Shown here one piece after another: positions 1 through 10,680 of a stretch of 64,000 nucleotides of DNA. The translations under genes and the position numbers were made by a program. The stretch spans positions 1,116,001-1,180,000 of the forward strand of contig NC_089569.1 in NCBI RefSeq assembly GCF_040115645.1. The letters run 5' to 3'. The DNA is from Euwallacea fornicatus. Lineage: Eukaryota; Arthropoda; Insecta; Coleoptera; Curculionidae. Numbering within the stretch: the stretch's first letter is position 1; every line of letters starts with the position of its first letter. Below the pieces are notes generated by a model, which did not search any database, was not told the origin of the DNA, and worked only from the letters and a program-made list of their open reading frames with translations.

Positions 1-3000
1 GGCCATGAAAAGATCGTTTCTTTTATGTTCTTTGCCGCTCACAGCGACACGAGACCTTAAGTACGTCGAAAAGTTCTTAATCGCCAATTATGCTGCTGAA
101 TTTCTAATACTATTAGCACAGCTTCAGCTTGAATTAGGGCCTGCCAATCATGAAGGAGATTTTGATCACGTCAAATATACCACTTATCGTAAAAATCGCG
201 ACACCTAGAATTAATCCATCGAATCCAACCAAGATTGGTATGCGCATTTGGTTATAGTAAGAGCACAATTAAAATAAAATAAAATAAAATAAAAGTTAAA
301 GTAGAGGAAGTGCTGGAACCAACAGTTATATTTTGCACTCAACACGTTGGAAACGTGATTTTCCTACGAGATATAGCACGGCCACCACATTGCTCGTACA
401 ACTATTGGTCATCCATACCGTCGCAATGTTAATGAGCCTCCTTGGCCTCGACGCTCACCCGATCTTGCCCGCATGGACCATGTATGGCAGAAAGGGGAGT
501 TACCACACTGAAGAACCCATGACGTACTTCAGCAGAGTTACAAAAGGTAGTCCAAGGTGCTTGGGATTACCTACCTCGAGAGGAAATCGACCGTTTGCCG
601 AGAAGCATGTCCGGACGAGTTTCTGAGAACGTAAACTCGCAAGATGGTGGTTATGCACATTACTCGAATTTCAAGGACTTTTTGGACTTCTGTTCGCTAT
701 CATGATATATAATTTATTTTATATAGTGTTGTCAATATATTTACAAAGTTTCATTAAAGTACGCACGTTATTTTTAGACGTTGCAATTTTCATGATAAGT
801 AGTATATAAATAAGCAGGATGCTCTCTTGAAGAAATTGCATGGTTACTTTGCCGAGTAACGCCGGAATTATTCCAATTTTAAATCCCTGAATCGTAAACT
901 TTAGACGAAATTCGGCAACACTTGAAGTGTGGCAAAAACCCCTTCAATTGTTGCACAATGTGGAAAATTAAATTCGGATGTGCCTATAAACATTATCGAA
1001 CCTCCGACATCTCCGATGTCATTCCAATCCCCATAGGACGTACGACATAAATTTTCTCGTCACTCCTACCACAACAATTTCCAAAATAATCTATCCAGAG
1101 CTGATTTTGTAGCTGAGGGTCAGTTCTTAAATGTCCACTTGGGGAGCGACAGCTAGGAATTGACAAATAAGTGGCAGATGCACTAGTTTTCAAACTGAAG
1201 TTCAAGCATAACCAAGAGTTAAAATGAGGACAGTTATCTAAAAGAACATCAGCGATTAACAGACACTTTGACTGAGGGTTGGCTGTAAGTCGCCTCATGT
1301 GCTGTTTGGCAAGACATTGAAGAACTGACCTTAAGGGGCGATTTTTCAACGTCCGGTAAGGTGGCGTCAGTTAAAAGTTGCCAAATGACTGGATGGGTCC
1401 GATTGGGCAGCTTCGGTTGGCCAGAGCGGACCGGACGTTGGAGCTAGACATTGACACCGAAGTTGGCGCTAGCTTTGGAGTTTACGGTTGATTTAGCTTA
1501 GAAGAACCAAAATATGAAAGCTTGATGTGTTCTAACCAAAAGGCTCCAGCTGTGCGTACTCGAAGACGGTCAGGTCAAACGTTGTAGCGATCATTTTGCG
1601 TTATTTTCTCACATTAGAGCTTACGATTAACTCACGGTCGAGGAAAACAAAATCATGAAATAATGAACCCAGCACCCGACGAATTAAAATAATAATATAA
1701 TTTTGACTACAATGTAGCAAGGTGGGCCTCCTGGCTACATGCTACTGGGTACTGTGGTGGTTGGCAAAGAATACGTCGGTCCAGTGCTCTATCTGAACTC
1801 ACGTATCATAGCTCTGAATCCACAGGGTGTCTCGTTTCAGTGGACTAATCCGCTAACCGAGGATTTCTTATGCGAAAATAACAAAATTTTCTTTAAAACA
1901 CTTTTCTTTGGCGCTTGTAGTCATTATGCAGGGTATTGAAGTTAGACAGAACAGTACTTTTGTTAATAACTAGGGTGTTTCTTAACTTATTTTAATGAAA
2001 TTTTGCGGCCATGTATAGTTCGATTAGACGCGCATTTCCCACGATTTGAGGGAAAAATTTGCAGAAACGACAGGGAAAATCAGGGGTCATGTGCAAGTTT
2101 TTCCTACAAGTTTTTCGTACGCGCGCCAGCGATGCGTTTCTTCAGTTGTTCAAATTAGTCGGTTCTTCATCTGGATTTCTTCATTCTTGTGAAATTTTAA
2201 TTTACAGCTTACTTTAGAAGGAATTTCAGCTTATTTTCCCCCGATTCCATGGCTCCAATTTTTTTATTTATTTAATTAAGCACATTAGGAAAGCGCAACT
2301 TCGCACATTGTTCATAGCAGTCCGGGCGTTGTCGCACGGACGATTTCTTTCCAAACGGAAAATCAGGACATTAATGAGTGTAACATACACCAAGCACCGA
2401 AGCGGCAATCGTGTCCGTTTTGGAATTACGTTCTTGGCGTTAATTAAAAGTGAAAGCTACGTATTAGCGGGAAATAGGCTGAAGTATGCTTAACGTAAAT
2501 TCTAGCCCAAAATTTTACTATAGTGGAGAAATCCAGGTAAAAAAACAACTAATTTGAATTGGAAAAAATGGTCTGAGCAACTGAGCGAGAGCACCATTGG
2601 CGTGCGCTAAAACAAAGTTGGGGGGAGAACGTCCACTCGATCTCCCATTTCGCACGTTGTTTCTCTAAATTGTTTTGCCCAAATCATGGGAAGTGGCGCC
2701 TATGCATCACCGTGAGGTTTCATTAGGAGGTGTCGGGGAACACCCAAGTTATTAACAAAAAATTGTTTTTTCCAACTTCACCACCCCGTACAATGAGTGC
2801 GAAACGCCAGGGAAGAGAGTGCGATAAGAAAGCTCTAATTATTTTCGCACAAAGTTAGCGGATTGAGACATCCTGTAACTGTCAATATATTGAAGAAACC
2901 GGAAGTTTGGTTGTTGTGGTGCAAATAATGACCCGCTGGGATACATAAATACGCAACCTATTGACCCATATACTCCGTTTCACCTTGGCTGCCCTTTAGA

Positions 3001-4608
3001 TTTTTTACCATAAATTAACACATAAAATTCTACGGGGAGTTATAGACGAAACATGCGTACTTACTGTCAGTGTCAAATTTTCTAATAATAGTTTCAATTA
3101 ACGTAGTTCTAGGTGCCACCAGTCCCCTCCTTACAGGCATCTTCTAACACCGTTCGATTCGTTTATGCATTTGTTGTTCCAGTCTTTGCTTCACTGTGTT
3201 CAAATTGGTTCCACCATGCATACACTAAATTGTTCTGGAGGTACAAATATTCGTTGATGTTTCACAAAAATTAAATTCGGTAATAAGCGTGTGGTTCATT
3301 AAAACTATTTCGTTTATCATGGCTATGTAAAGCGAATCGTTTTACATAATTGTATTATTATTAGCTTATATCATAAGGTTGCCTAGTGGTCGATTCATAT
3401 CACTCCTGCACTGTGGTCGTGACGTTAATTATTGTTGAACAAAGCGGCAAACAATGCAAAATCTTATCAATATAAGGCAGATTTCTTTAAGGCATTAATA
3501 TTGCGTTTTCCATTGTTAAAAAACTGGGCCAACTCAATGTTTTCTATATTAAAACAGCGCGTGCAGTTATTTTTATCGTTACCTCGCGAAAATAGATCAC
3601 AAATTGAACTTTTTCACTTCTGTACCTTTATTTTTACATGTAATCTCTTGATTTCGATTGAAAAGCGTTGCACATTTAAATGGGTACGTGGCAATTCCTG
3701 CGTAAAATATGTAAGAAACATTTGATAAACGAACTTATCACAGTCAAGCAGAATAGTAGGCTCTGATAAAAACAATCGAGTAATCGCGATTGTCGCGGCC
3801 GACTTGACGTTTGGGAAATCCGTGCGCGGATTTGACAACGGTGGAAAATGGAAAATGTGTGGCTTGTCAGGGTGGGGGTCGCGCGCAGCCAATTGTCACC
3901 GCCCGTTGTCATGGTTACGCACAGTGGGAAAACCTAGGGAAACAGAGAATGTCTGCAAAACTTCGCCTGTGTGGCAGTTTCAGACTTGAGGAGGTCGTTT
4001 TGCACAAATACATTATTGGCTGAGCAACCACGTTGTTGTTATTATCATTATTATTGTTAATCGACGTTTGAAACTCCTCGTTAAACATCTCTCGAATTAA
4101 ATTTAGGTTCTTTTCAAGCGCTCCTGCCCTCGCAGCTTGCAAATATACCGGGTGATCGAGTTGAAATTGCAGGACCGACATTTTTTTCTTAAACTTCCGT
4201 CGGTCATACGTTTACTTATTGACCGAATCCTGCGCAACTTATAAATAATGGTCGCAGTATTAAATGAAACGGCGTTTGCATCGTCCGAAAGTGGACACTA
4301 CCAAAAAAGTGTGACGTCAAGGTAGACGCTCGTGTTCTACTCAGCAGAAACGCATGCAGGATTAGGCGTTATTCCCGAACCAAATAGCAAAAGCAAGCAA
4401 TAATAGCTAGTTATTAGTACCATTCTACAGGAGCCGAAGTGTACTTTAATCTAGAAATGCGCGGATATAGAGAAATTAATAACCTATCGATTTTACTGGT
4501 CCTGAATGTTAGAGTTGAGATGCTCATTTGTGAGCTCTGAGACGTCCAGAGGTGGATTTTCGCTGATCGTATTGGAACTAATTTAAATAAATTACAATAA
4601 AGATTATA
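1..4608. other. Gene-free, AT-rich flank
   Basis: No gene could be supported here on either strand. The open frames (for example 5-208 plus, 993-1349 minus, 3432-3725 plus, 3811-4023 plus) are short, have no recognisable domain and lack convincing splice context. An AAAAT microsatellite sits at 271-294. The segment ends at the TA target site of the mariner at 4609. Confidence 0.5.
271..294. repeat. AAAAT microsatellite
   Basis: About five consecutive AAAAT units, the last ending in AAAAG. A simple pentanucleotide tract, read directly. Confidence 0.9.
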
Positions 4609-5885
4609 TTAGGTCGTGCAGTATGAAATGAGTAGAATTGAATTGAAACTTTAGTCATTTTTTTTTCAATATGAAAAGCTTTTATTGTCAATCGAAATAT
4701 GCACCACCATTATCAACACACTTCTGCCATTTAACGGGAAGTTCATTGATTCCCCTGCTGTAAAAGCCTGCAGGCCGGGAGTCGATAAGCTCGTGGAAGG
4801 CAGCTTTGACAGCCTCGTCGGAGTTGAATGTTTTCCCTACCAAGAAGTTATCCAAATTTTGAAAGGAGCGGTAATCAGTGCGTGCTAAGTCGGGCGAATA
4901 CGGTGGATAAGGAAGAGTTTCCAATTCCAACTCCTGTAGGTTGGTCAAGGTGACTTGTGCGATGTGTGGCCGAATGCAACAAGAGCGGTGCGCTTCCATT
5001 GACTAATCTTGACTGCTTAACCGTCAGTTGCCTCATCGTTTCGGTCAGTTGTCGGCAGTAGACATCAGCCGTAGTCGATTCACCAGGTTTCATGAAGCTG
5101 CGATGGATGACACCTGCGTTGGACCACCAAACGGACACCATAAGCTTCTTTTGATGAAGATTTTTTTCGCACAATGTTTTGGTGGTTGATCTTGATCCAA
5201 CCACTGCGATGAACGTCTGGTATTGTCATGTAGGATCCATTTCTCATCACAAGTAACGATCCGATTCGAAAATGGATCGTTATTATACCGGCACAACAAA
5301 GAAATACGAGCTTCGAGACGTCGTTCTTTCTGTGTGTCGCTCAACTCATGTTGACTACTTGTCCAGCTTCTTCACCTCACCAATTTCAGCCAAATGAGTC
5401 AATATTGTTTTTTTGGTTACACTGAATATTAAGGAAAATTCGAACGGACTTTGACGTGGATTCGCTTCCACCACGGCTTTCAGATGATCGTTATCCACTT
5501 GAGTTTCAGGTCGTCCACGTGGTTCACTTGTTAGGTCAAAATTGCCAGAACGAAATTTCACGAACCAACGAGATGCTGTTTGCTGTGAAGTGACTTCAGT
5601 ACCAAACGCATCATTAATATTGCGAGCCGTCTGAGCTGTTGTGATTCCACGGTGGAACTCATACTTCATTAACGCACGAATTTCACTATTTTGCATGGCC
5701 GCACAGAAATTTTTATAAAAATGAAAGTTTTCAATAATTTTTAACGCTTTAAACTCTGATCGAAAGAGGAAAAATGTGCCTTTTCCACACAATAAAGTCA
5801 AGTCCAAATATAGATTTAGAGTGAAGTTATTCGCAGTTGAGCGTGGCATTTCGAGAATCTACTCATTTCATACTACACGACCTAA
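4609..5885 (-). mobile_element. Mariner transposon, full length but inactive
   Basis: A 1,277-bp element bounded by TA dinucleotides at 4607-4608 and 5886-5887, as expected for mariner target-site duplication. The terminal inverted repeats begin TTAGGTCGTG and match at 27 of the first 28 positions (C/T difference at position 11), running through GTATGAAATGAGTAGA. The transposase reads on the minus strand. Both ends being intact with a nearly perfect inverted repeat suggests a fairly recent insertion, although the coding region is broken. The transposase resembles mori-like mariners by eye; the subfamily assignment is tentative. Confidence 0.93.
4688..5696 (-). pseudogene. Mariner transposase, frameshifted
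   Basis: Read from the methionine at 5696, the N-terminal helix-turn-helix region is intact (EFHRGITTAQTARNI, then SRWFVKFRSGNFDL and the EPRGRP hinge). A stop codon and a frame change occur near 5345-5356, just before the HELSDTQKERR segment. The first catalytic Asp survives in VTCDEKW (about 5.26 kb). In the block that is normally LLLHDNARPH, a small deletion near 4.98 kb removes the second catalytic Asp, leaving LLLH directly fused to the following RPHIA codons in another frame. The third Asp region, PPYSPDLARTDY, is present. The C-terminus ends at 4688. With several breaks and one missing catalytic residue it cannot encode an active DD34D enzyme. Confidence 0.92.
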
Positions 5886-7554
5886 TACAATTCAAGGAAA
5901 TTGGCAACTACTGCAGAACCCACGTTGTGCAAGATACAAATGAATTATTTTAATGTCATTCGTTAAAATATTTGAGAATTTTCTCTCATTTTCATGTGTT
6001 TGCCGCACGAACCAGTCCCATCTAACGGGGTCAGACTTCACCTCCATACTCTTTCATCGCAAATTTGCTGACATGGACATGACATTGCTGTCCATGTCTT
6101 GAAACCTGGTGAGAAACCCCTCAAAACTTAATACGGATTCGGGGATACGTATTAATTTATATATTTCTGGATGGAATGGCGCACAAATTGGCCAGTCCAG
6201 CAAATTTATTTTGCCAAAAAATGAATTTTGCATCGCATTTTCTTACATCAAATGGCCAGAATTAGATCAATCGATCGATCAATCACAAACAGTAAGTAAA
6301 TACTGCATATAAATACATTGACCGGTTGCGAAGGTTAATCCACAGGCCAATATGCTTCAGTACGAGTAGATTATAAGAAATTCGTTGCACCTTCTCCACT
6401 CAAATATTTTTTGAGTTAATGTATCATTGCAGGTCAAACTTGAGTTGTAGGTAAATTAGCATTCAAAGTTACATGCAACAGTATTATTTTTTTTTTAAGT
6501 TCGATAATCCCAAAATATTCTCGTGATAAGTTTGCTCGTTTTATACGGAAATAAGTTGAAATTTTACGATCGATTCTATTTCCTGATCGATAAAGTTGGA
6601 ATGAGCCAGAACGAAAATTCTCAATTATCTTCATAAATCTTCTGCGAATCAAAGTCAATCACTCATCAAAGATTAGCCAGTGAGAACGCGCCTTATAAAA
6701 ATATTCAACGAGGAATATCTGGGAATGAGGGGTAGTCGATGATGAGTGTTACACCAAGAAATCGCTCTCTGGAAAAGCAACATCTCGTAGAATCTCGCCT
6801 TCATTATGAACTTTTCACGTCACCAACAATCTTAACGTGTATGTCATACCTTGTGGAGTTATGGGACAAGCAAATAAAGAGGAACCGAAGCTTTTTTTTT
6901 TTATTTTTTAAATGTTGTGTAAGAATTAATAGTTAGACAGTATAATTTTCTAGATTCTAGATCACAATGTTTTGCCCTGTTCTCAGATTCAAATATCCAA
7001 ACTAAAGTTGAATGAGTATCATAAATAAATTTAAGACCTACATGCTTAAAAACACTAATATTAATTATTTTTGGTTTATTTTTAGATTTTTGCATAGGGG
7101 AGAAATCCATCTCCACCATATACTGAGGTTGGCCAAGATTGAAACCTTATAAGCGTTCTTGTTTTCAATGAAACGACAGGCTGAAGCACTATTATAACCT
7201 TAAGAAAAGTTTTATCCCATCCCCAGATATCCTTCGAACTTCTTCCACCCAAAGAAATCTAAACATCAACTGGACTCGAATATGTACATCATCGTATAAG
7301 CATGGCTATAAAGCTACTACATTGAAATGGTACCTCAGGTACTGAGAGAATGATTGCATGGTTTTAAACCTACTCTACCACTTATGTATACCAAAATAAA
7401 CCAAACTACAGTGCGATATTGATATTTATAGCAAAATTGAATGAAATCGAATTATTGTCAATAGTTGGTGCCGACTGAACGTCTACATGGACTAAAAATC
7501 GTCATGGGACTAAAACTCTAATCCACCGTACCAGGACATCCAACAGTATCTTTA
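5886..7554. other. Intergenic, no gene seen
   Basis: AT-rich sequence with no supported coding region. The only structure noted is a short perfect hairpin at 6070-6098 (GACATGGACA, nine-base loop, TGTCCATGTC). Confidence 0.5.
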
Positions 7555-8098
7555 TACAGGTGTTTGAAAAAGTTTGTACAAAATTTAGGAAGGTGAAAAT
7601 TGAGTCAAAAATAGTAAAAAAAGTCCCTGTACATATTGGTTGGATGGAGGACCGGTACTGAAATGTGGCCCTTCAGAGAAATCCTATTGTTTGAGTATTT
7701 TTTAGAATAACTTTTTTTTATTAAGATAATAGAATGAAAAGTGTGGTAATAATCATACCGTAAGGGCATTTAACCATCATAAGTTTGATCAAAATCTATT
7801 ATAAATAAGGGCAATTTTGTAACTCTCCTTAATAGAAAATTTCAAAATATTTTTTATTCGTCAAAATGATCAAAAAAATAATTTTTTAGTCAGATTCTTA
7901 TTAAAAAAAACTTTCTCTACTTTATTTCGAATTCTGAGTAGTTTAGTCAGAGATACTGCGTAACTCAGAACAGCAACATTTTTACATATCTCAGTAACAG
8001 TGCTCTGTCCGACCAATATTTACTGAAGCTTTTTTTGCTATTTTTGGCCCCACTCTCGCCTCCTTAAATTTTGCATCAACCTTCCCACATACCCTGTA
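7555..8098. mobile_element. Short inverted-repeat element (MITE-like)
   Basis: The left end (7555-7644) begins TACAGGTGTTTG and the right end (8008-8098), read on the opposite strand, begins TACAGGGTATGTG. Over about 90 bases the two arms align well, sharing CAAAATTTA, CAAAAATAG, AAAAAAAG and ATATTGGT..GGA. TA dinucleotides flank both ends (7553-7554 and 8099-8100). The 544-bp interior has no open frame of note. Long inverted repeats, a TA target site and no transposase fit a non-autonomous Tc1/mariner-type element; the parent family is not visible here. Confidence 0.75.
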
Positions 8099-8227
8099 TA
8101 GCTGCAACCAAGTATTTCAGCCTTTTACCACATTAAAATTTACTTTTTTAACTTACTTATTTCTACGAAACTGATCTCATCTACAGCATTCAGTCGATTC
8201 ATTTTCAGGCACAAATTTTTAGGCCAA

Positions 8228-8833
8228 TCAATGGATTTTCCTCTTAACATCACGTTTTATTAAGTAGTCCATGTTCAATTTGTGGCCTATCACCACGATA
8301 TACCCGGAGGAGAGAATTAGAAAGCCTAAACCTATAGGAACTGAACTTAGGCTAAGATAGAAAGTGCACAGGCACAATTCAACTGTCATTAGCACAACCG
8401 CTACTTGAAATGCGAAAGTGATAAATAAACAACTCTCCAGCAGATCAGAAAGCTGATGGTAGATGTACTTGAAGATTTCAGAAAGAACTGATTGTAGGTC
8501 GAGTTTCACAGGTTCTCCCTTTGGGTTTTCTGAGTTGGCACCTCGGGGGATAAATCTCAGCAAAATTGATCCGAAAATAACAGAGCGGAACATGAAAATA
8601 GTCTTTTCGGCTGAAGAATGAAGACTCTTCTGTCCGGTCTTGAGCCATGTGGTTAAGATCGCGGGTAGCAGGTAGGATTGGGGGGAGCAAATGTATGTAT
8701 TTATTCTCTTGATGGTGTCAATACTAGATGAGCGTTTGAATATGTGCTTCTCGTCGTTCTTCATTGCTTTCAAATTAGCAACGGATTTGGGCAGGACTTT
8801 GGTGACGTAGGATTGAGACACTGGCGTCGACAT
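8228..8833 (-). CDS. Unrecognised 201-residue membrane protein
   Basis: A single open reading frame from the ATG at 8833 to a stop at 8228. A good splice acceptor lies just upstream on this strand (TTTCTAG, exon from 8853), so the ATG-bearing exon probably follows a 5' untranslated exon. Residues 1-60 are polar and basic. The middle has one hydrophobic stretch (IFMFRSVIFGSILL), and the C-terminal third carries two strong hydrophobic segments (LFITFAFQVAVVLMTVELCL and IGLGFLILSSGYIVVIG) before a short basic tail. No family is recognised and no function is proposed. Length, membrane segments and acceptor context support a real gene; additional coding exons downstream cannot be excluded. Confidence 0.55.
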   Translation of the reverse strand: MSTPVSQSYVTKVLPKSVANLKAMKNDEKHIFKRSSSIDTIKRINTYICSPQSYLLPAILTTWLKTGQKSLHSSAEKTIFMFRSVIFGSILLRFIPRGANSENPKGEPVKLDLQSVLSEIFKYIYHQLSDLLESCLFITFAFQVAVVLMTVELCLCTFYLSLSSVPIGLGFLILSSGYIVVIGHKLNMDYLIKRDVKRKIH

Positions 8834-8853
8834 TTCGCAATTCGGTTGGCGAC

Positions 8854-9899
8854 CTAGAAAGAAAAACTCACGGTCAATTATATTTTGAATTTTATTTTAA
8901 AAAATTAATTAACACACTTTTTTAATTTAAAAAAAAATGACCAAATACTCTTTGCAAGCACAAAATCGAGAACGCGCCATTTTCCTATCAACAAACAAGT
9001 TTTTTCATTGCTTACGTACTATTTAACTGAGTTTGTATTATATTTTTGGCCACATTTATACCTATTTTTGTCAAAAACTAATCGATAAATTTTGAATCAC
9101 AATACAACACTGAATGCAGCTTGGAAAGATCTTTAATTTCGGGTGTCACTTGCCCCATTTTTCAAATCAGAAAAATCGACAATTTCGCACTACCGATGAA
9201 GCGAGAAAATTAAAAAAAATAAACGAACATCAAAAGATAATATTTTTTGTACTATTTAATGCTGCTTTTGAGTTAAAAAAAAAATGCTAAAAAGGTAACA
9301 GAGGTGGCGTGCAATTTAGAACCGCACGGTATATTAGGTGATAAACGAGCCTCATGCCTCCATTTTCTCCATATATCCCCAATTATATATGCAAGCTCCC
9401 TATGATGGAACACTCATGCTGCGCTGCATGCATCGCTGACTTAACGGTCATGTTAGAGGTGAATCAAATGAAAATCCCATAGCTGGAACACCTGTAGCAG
9501 CCCTGTTTGAGTAACTTATATACTCCATCGGAAGGATAAATGAGATGAAGTTTCTAATTGCTAAACCGCCATTTTTAAGAATTTTCCTTAAAACTCTAAA
9601 ACAGAGTACCTACTCGTTAAAGCAATAAAAATTTGTTCAAAATCAGAGTTTGAGATAATAATGGTCTAATTTTTGGATTTCCAGACCTATAGCATTGTGA
9701 GCTGAGCTACGAGTAGACTCTAGTATGTAGCTACAGGGGAGCACTACTTCTATTAATAAAAAAGTTTATTCTCAGGTCCCGGTGGATGCCATTGAGTTTA
9801 AATGCTATCTTGAGCTAGTAGCTTTTTGATAAATTGACTATACTACACTGAAAACTACTGAACACTACTGAACACTAATCGTCCACATTAAGAGCGTCA
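8854..9899. other. Intergenic, no gene seen
   Basis: Upstream flank of the 8228-8833 gene. It is AT-rich and probably includes that gene's promoter and first untranslated exon, but neither can be placed. A small tandem of CTACTGAACA units occurs near 9853-9878. Confidence 0.4.
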
Positions 9900-10680
9900 G
9901 AAATTGGAAATTGATCACTTTAAACTTACCTTATTTCTGATAATGACCCTATCTCTAACAATTTTGGAGATACAGAGTTCAAACTGAGTTAAAAACTTGA
10001 ACATTCTTTTTGTTCGACGCTCTTCTGCAATTTTCTTAAATACAACCCCCTGTAAGCTTTTTAATAATTTCTGGCCTTTAATGCACATACACCCCTATCA
10101 TACATAGAAGGGGTATCTCAACGATAGCGCAAAATTTCAAACAAAGCACGTTTTTTTTTATAAAATACAGAAATTATCGCACAATTTAGTTTTTCTTTTG
10201 AGAAAATTTTCGATCTTTGACGTAAATGTGGCTGAATTTCAGTGATACAGTATCTGACCTCCTCTTTCAATGTTTAGATGGTTCTGGGGTTGTTCACATA
10301 AACATTTGACTTCGAAAAAAAGCCATGGAAATGGGCCTTATCGCTGAAGATTATTTTAATGGAAAGATTACTGTTGTAAACATGTGAATTTTTGCAAGAA
10401 TACACTGCATGCAGTGCTTCGTGTAATGTTCAACTCTTGAATGCGATGTCGAATGGATGTTCTTGGACTCTTGACCACATTGCGCCAAATAGGCGTGATG
10501 TTTGCTGATGGATGCGATAGGCAATCAATTTTACACGAGTAATCGACCCATTCTCCTCAAATTTTCTTACTAGTTGAGGTATTTGGAAATTTTTCCCAAC
10601 CGAAAATTGAACGCGATTTGCATGTCGCGGCAGCCGAACTTTCACTGTTTTTTAAATAATTTCTCAAAAATCATATCGGT
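9900..10680 (-). mobile_element. Decayed DNA-transposon fragment
   Basis: Minus-strand frames carry transposase remnants. An N-terminal part at 10430-10645 (IPQLVRKFEENGSITR, a helix-turn-helix-like block followed by EHPFDI) is followed near 10.3 kb, in another frame, by IIFSDKAHFHGF, which looks like the first acidic catalytic block (FSDEAHF) of an insect IS630/Tc1-type transposase. Stops and frame changes are numerous. No terminal repeats could be assigned, so the limits are approximate. It may belong to the same broad family as the 14.7-15.3 kb fragment. Confidence 0.5.

Noticed and set aside
993..1349. 118-codon open frame on the minus strand
   Set aside because: No recognisable domain, no splice context, and composition like surrounding non-coding DNA.
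3432..4181. Overlapping short open frames on both strands
   Set aside because: They overlap each other in several frames with no motif; best explained as chance.
6070..6098. Perfect 10-bp hairpin with a nine-base loop
   Set aside because: Isolated, with no following T-run or gene; in a eukaryote it is not a terminator and such hairpins are expected by chance.
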